In this document: piece after piece, positions 4,361 to 5,131 of the stretch | Layout of the letters: each line of letters begins with the position of its first letter | How positions within the stretch are numbered: position 1 is the first letter of the stretch | Assembly (NCBI GenBank): GCA_947500275.1 | Contig: CANMSW010000176.1 | Span: 1-5,131 of the forward strand | Length of the DNA: 5,131 nt | Origin: Bacteriovoracaceae bacterium | GTDB lineage: Bacteria; Bdellovibrionota; UBA1018 | Direction of reading: 5' to 3' | Program-made: the position numbers and the translations under genes | Notes under the pieces: generated by a model | What the model was told of the DNA's origin: nothing | The model's database searches: none | What the model saw: only the letters and a program-made list of their open reading frames with translations

Positions 4361-5131
4361 GTGCCTCTTCGGACTTGAATCCTTCGGTGAGTCGCGTAGC
4401 GCTGGCTGGAAATCCAAACTGTGGAAAAACAGCGCTCTTCAATGCGTTGACGGGTGGCCGCCAGAAAGTGGGGAATTACGCTGGCGTTACGGTTGAGCGA
4501 AAAGAGGGGACCTTTACGACGGCGTCGGGCACTCGTTTTAGCCTGCTGGATTTGCCCGGGACTTACAGTTTAGATGCGAAGACGCCGGATGAAGCCATCA
4601 CGCGGGACGTCCTACTTGGAAAAATTGTGGGTGAGCAGCGCCCTTCGACTTTGGTCGCGGTAGCTGACGCAACGAATCTCGAGCGGAACCTTGGGCTCGT
4701 GATTGAGCTCCGAAAGCTCGGAACCCCGGTCGTGCTTGCGTTAAACATGATGGATTTGGCTCGAAGTCGGGGCTTGGAACTCGATATCGAAGTCCTCTCC
4801 CGTGAGCTCGGAGTGAGAGTGATTCCGACGGTTGCCGTCACGGGCGAAGGATTGAGCGCGCTGGCGCAAGAAGTGGAAAAACTCTCATCAGGCGCACACA
4901 AGGGCGACGCCTCCCTGTCCGCCGCGTTGTCGATCAGCGGTACGCAGCGTGTTCGTGATCGATTCACTGAAGTTGATCGGATTTTGAAAGCTTCCGTGAA
5001 GAAGCAAAAAGCACCCACGGTGTGGACCGATCGGATCGATCGCGTGGTGCTGCACCCCGTTTTGGGTGTTCTCCTGCTAGCGGGCGTTTTGGCAGTGCTA
5101 TTTCAGGCCGTGTTCTCTTGGGCGAGTGCTC
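4357..5131 (+). CDS. feoB: FeoB, GTPase-linked ferrous iron permease, N-terminal part
   Basis: 258 residues are visible and the frame is open to the window edge; full FeoB is roughly 700 or more residues, so most of the membrane part is missing. The cytosolic G domain is intact: G1 GNPNCGKT (18-25), G2 Thr45 in NYAGVTVE, G3 DLPGTYSL (65-72), G4 NMMD (130-133), and a G5 segment VAVTG (159-163). A helical GDI-like linker follows (about 165-225). TDRIDRVVLHPVLG then leads into the first membrane segment, VLLLAGVLAVLFQAVFSW, a pattern typical of FeoB. It imports Fe(II) across the inner membrane; some homologues carry Mn(II) instead. The start ATG is in an ATGA overlap with feoA, with AAGGTG about 5 bases upstream. 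Co-transcription with the ArsR-type regulator suggests metal-controlled expression. Confidence 0.96.
   Translation, partial: MSASSDLNPSVSRVALAGNPNCGKTALFNALTGGRQKVGNYAGVTVERKEGTFTTASGTRFSLLDLPGTYSLDAKTPDEAITRDVLLGKIVGEQRPSTLVAVADATNLERNLGLVIELRKLGTPVVLALNMMDLARSRGLELDIEVLSRELGVRVIPTVAVTGEGLSALAQEVEKLSSGAHKGDASLSAALSISGTQRVRDRFTEVDRILKASVKKQKAPTVWTDRIDRVVLHPVLGVLLLAGVLAVLFQAVFSWASA

Noticed and set aside
4563..5018. Leftward 151-codon frame inside feoB
   Set aside because: It is antisense to the FeoB G domain, which has intact G1-G4 motifs. The product is Ser/Arg-rich and unrecognisable.

Overview
The window is a gene-dense bacterial chromosomal segment of moderate GC content with seven protein genes and almost no spare DNA. 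No mobile element, CRISPR array, tRNA or rRNA was seen. The gene mix suggests a Gram-negative host: a secreted START-domain protein, a Vibrio/Aeromonas-type exported M28 aminopeptidase, and a CzrA/SmtB-like ArsR regulator fused into a feoAB operon. A delta-proteobacterial or Bdellovibrionota-like lineage is possible, but this is a low-confidence inference, because no marker here fixes the taxon.

Left part: the 5' portion of a leftward gene for an exported START-domain (lipid-binding fold) protein runs off the left edge. It is divergent from a complete rightward glutamyl-tRNA synthetase gene (gltX). gltX has no Shine-Dalgarno sequence. It ends convergently, overlapping by 9 bp, against a leftward gene. 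A strong hairpin 26 bp past the gltX stop lies inside that opposing gene and is the best terminator candidate.

Middle part: two leftward genes form a likely operon. The first encodes an exported M28 zinc aminopeptidase with a complete metal and catalytic set and a textbook SD that fixes its start. The second, 60 bp downstream, encodes a soluble Cys-containing predicted four-helix protein. It resembles the DUF326/Csp copper-storage fold but has only seven cysteines. The spacer between them folds into a 13-bp stem (one G-U pair) that buries the SD of the second gene, so translation of that gene may be conditional.

Right part: a divergent regulatory region separates the aminopeptidase from a rightward operon, arsR-type regulator - feoA - feoB, joined by two ATGA (4-bp) overlaps. 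FeoB, the ferrous iron permease, is cut by the right edge just after its first membrane segment begins. The regulator keeps the C-terminal alpha5 metal-site pattern of zinc sensors (Asp-x-His...His-x-x-Asp). A 12-2-12 imperfect palindrome of the kind bound by SmtB/CzrA proteins covers the putative -10 element. The simplest reading is autoregulation of an iron(II) (or other divalent metal) importer by an ArsR-family metal sensor in place of the usual Fur or FeoC control. This is the most interesting part of the window.
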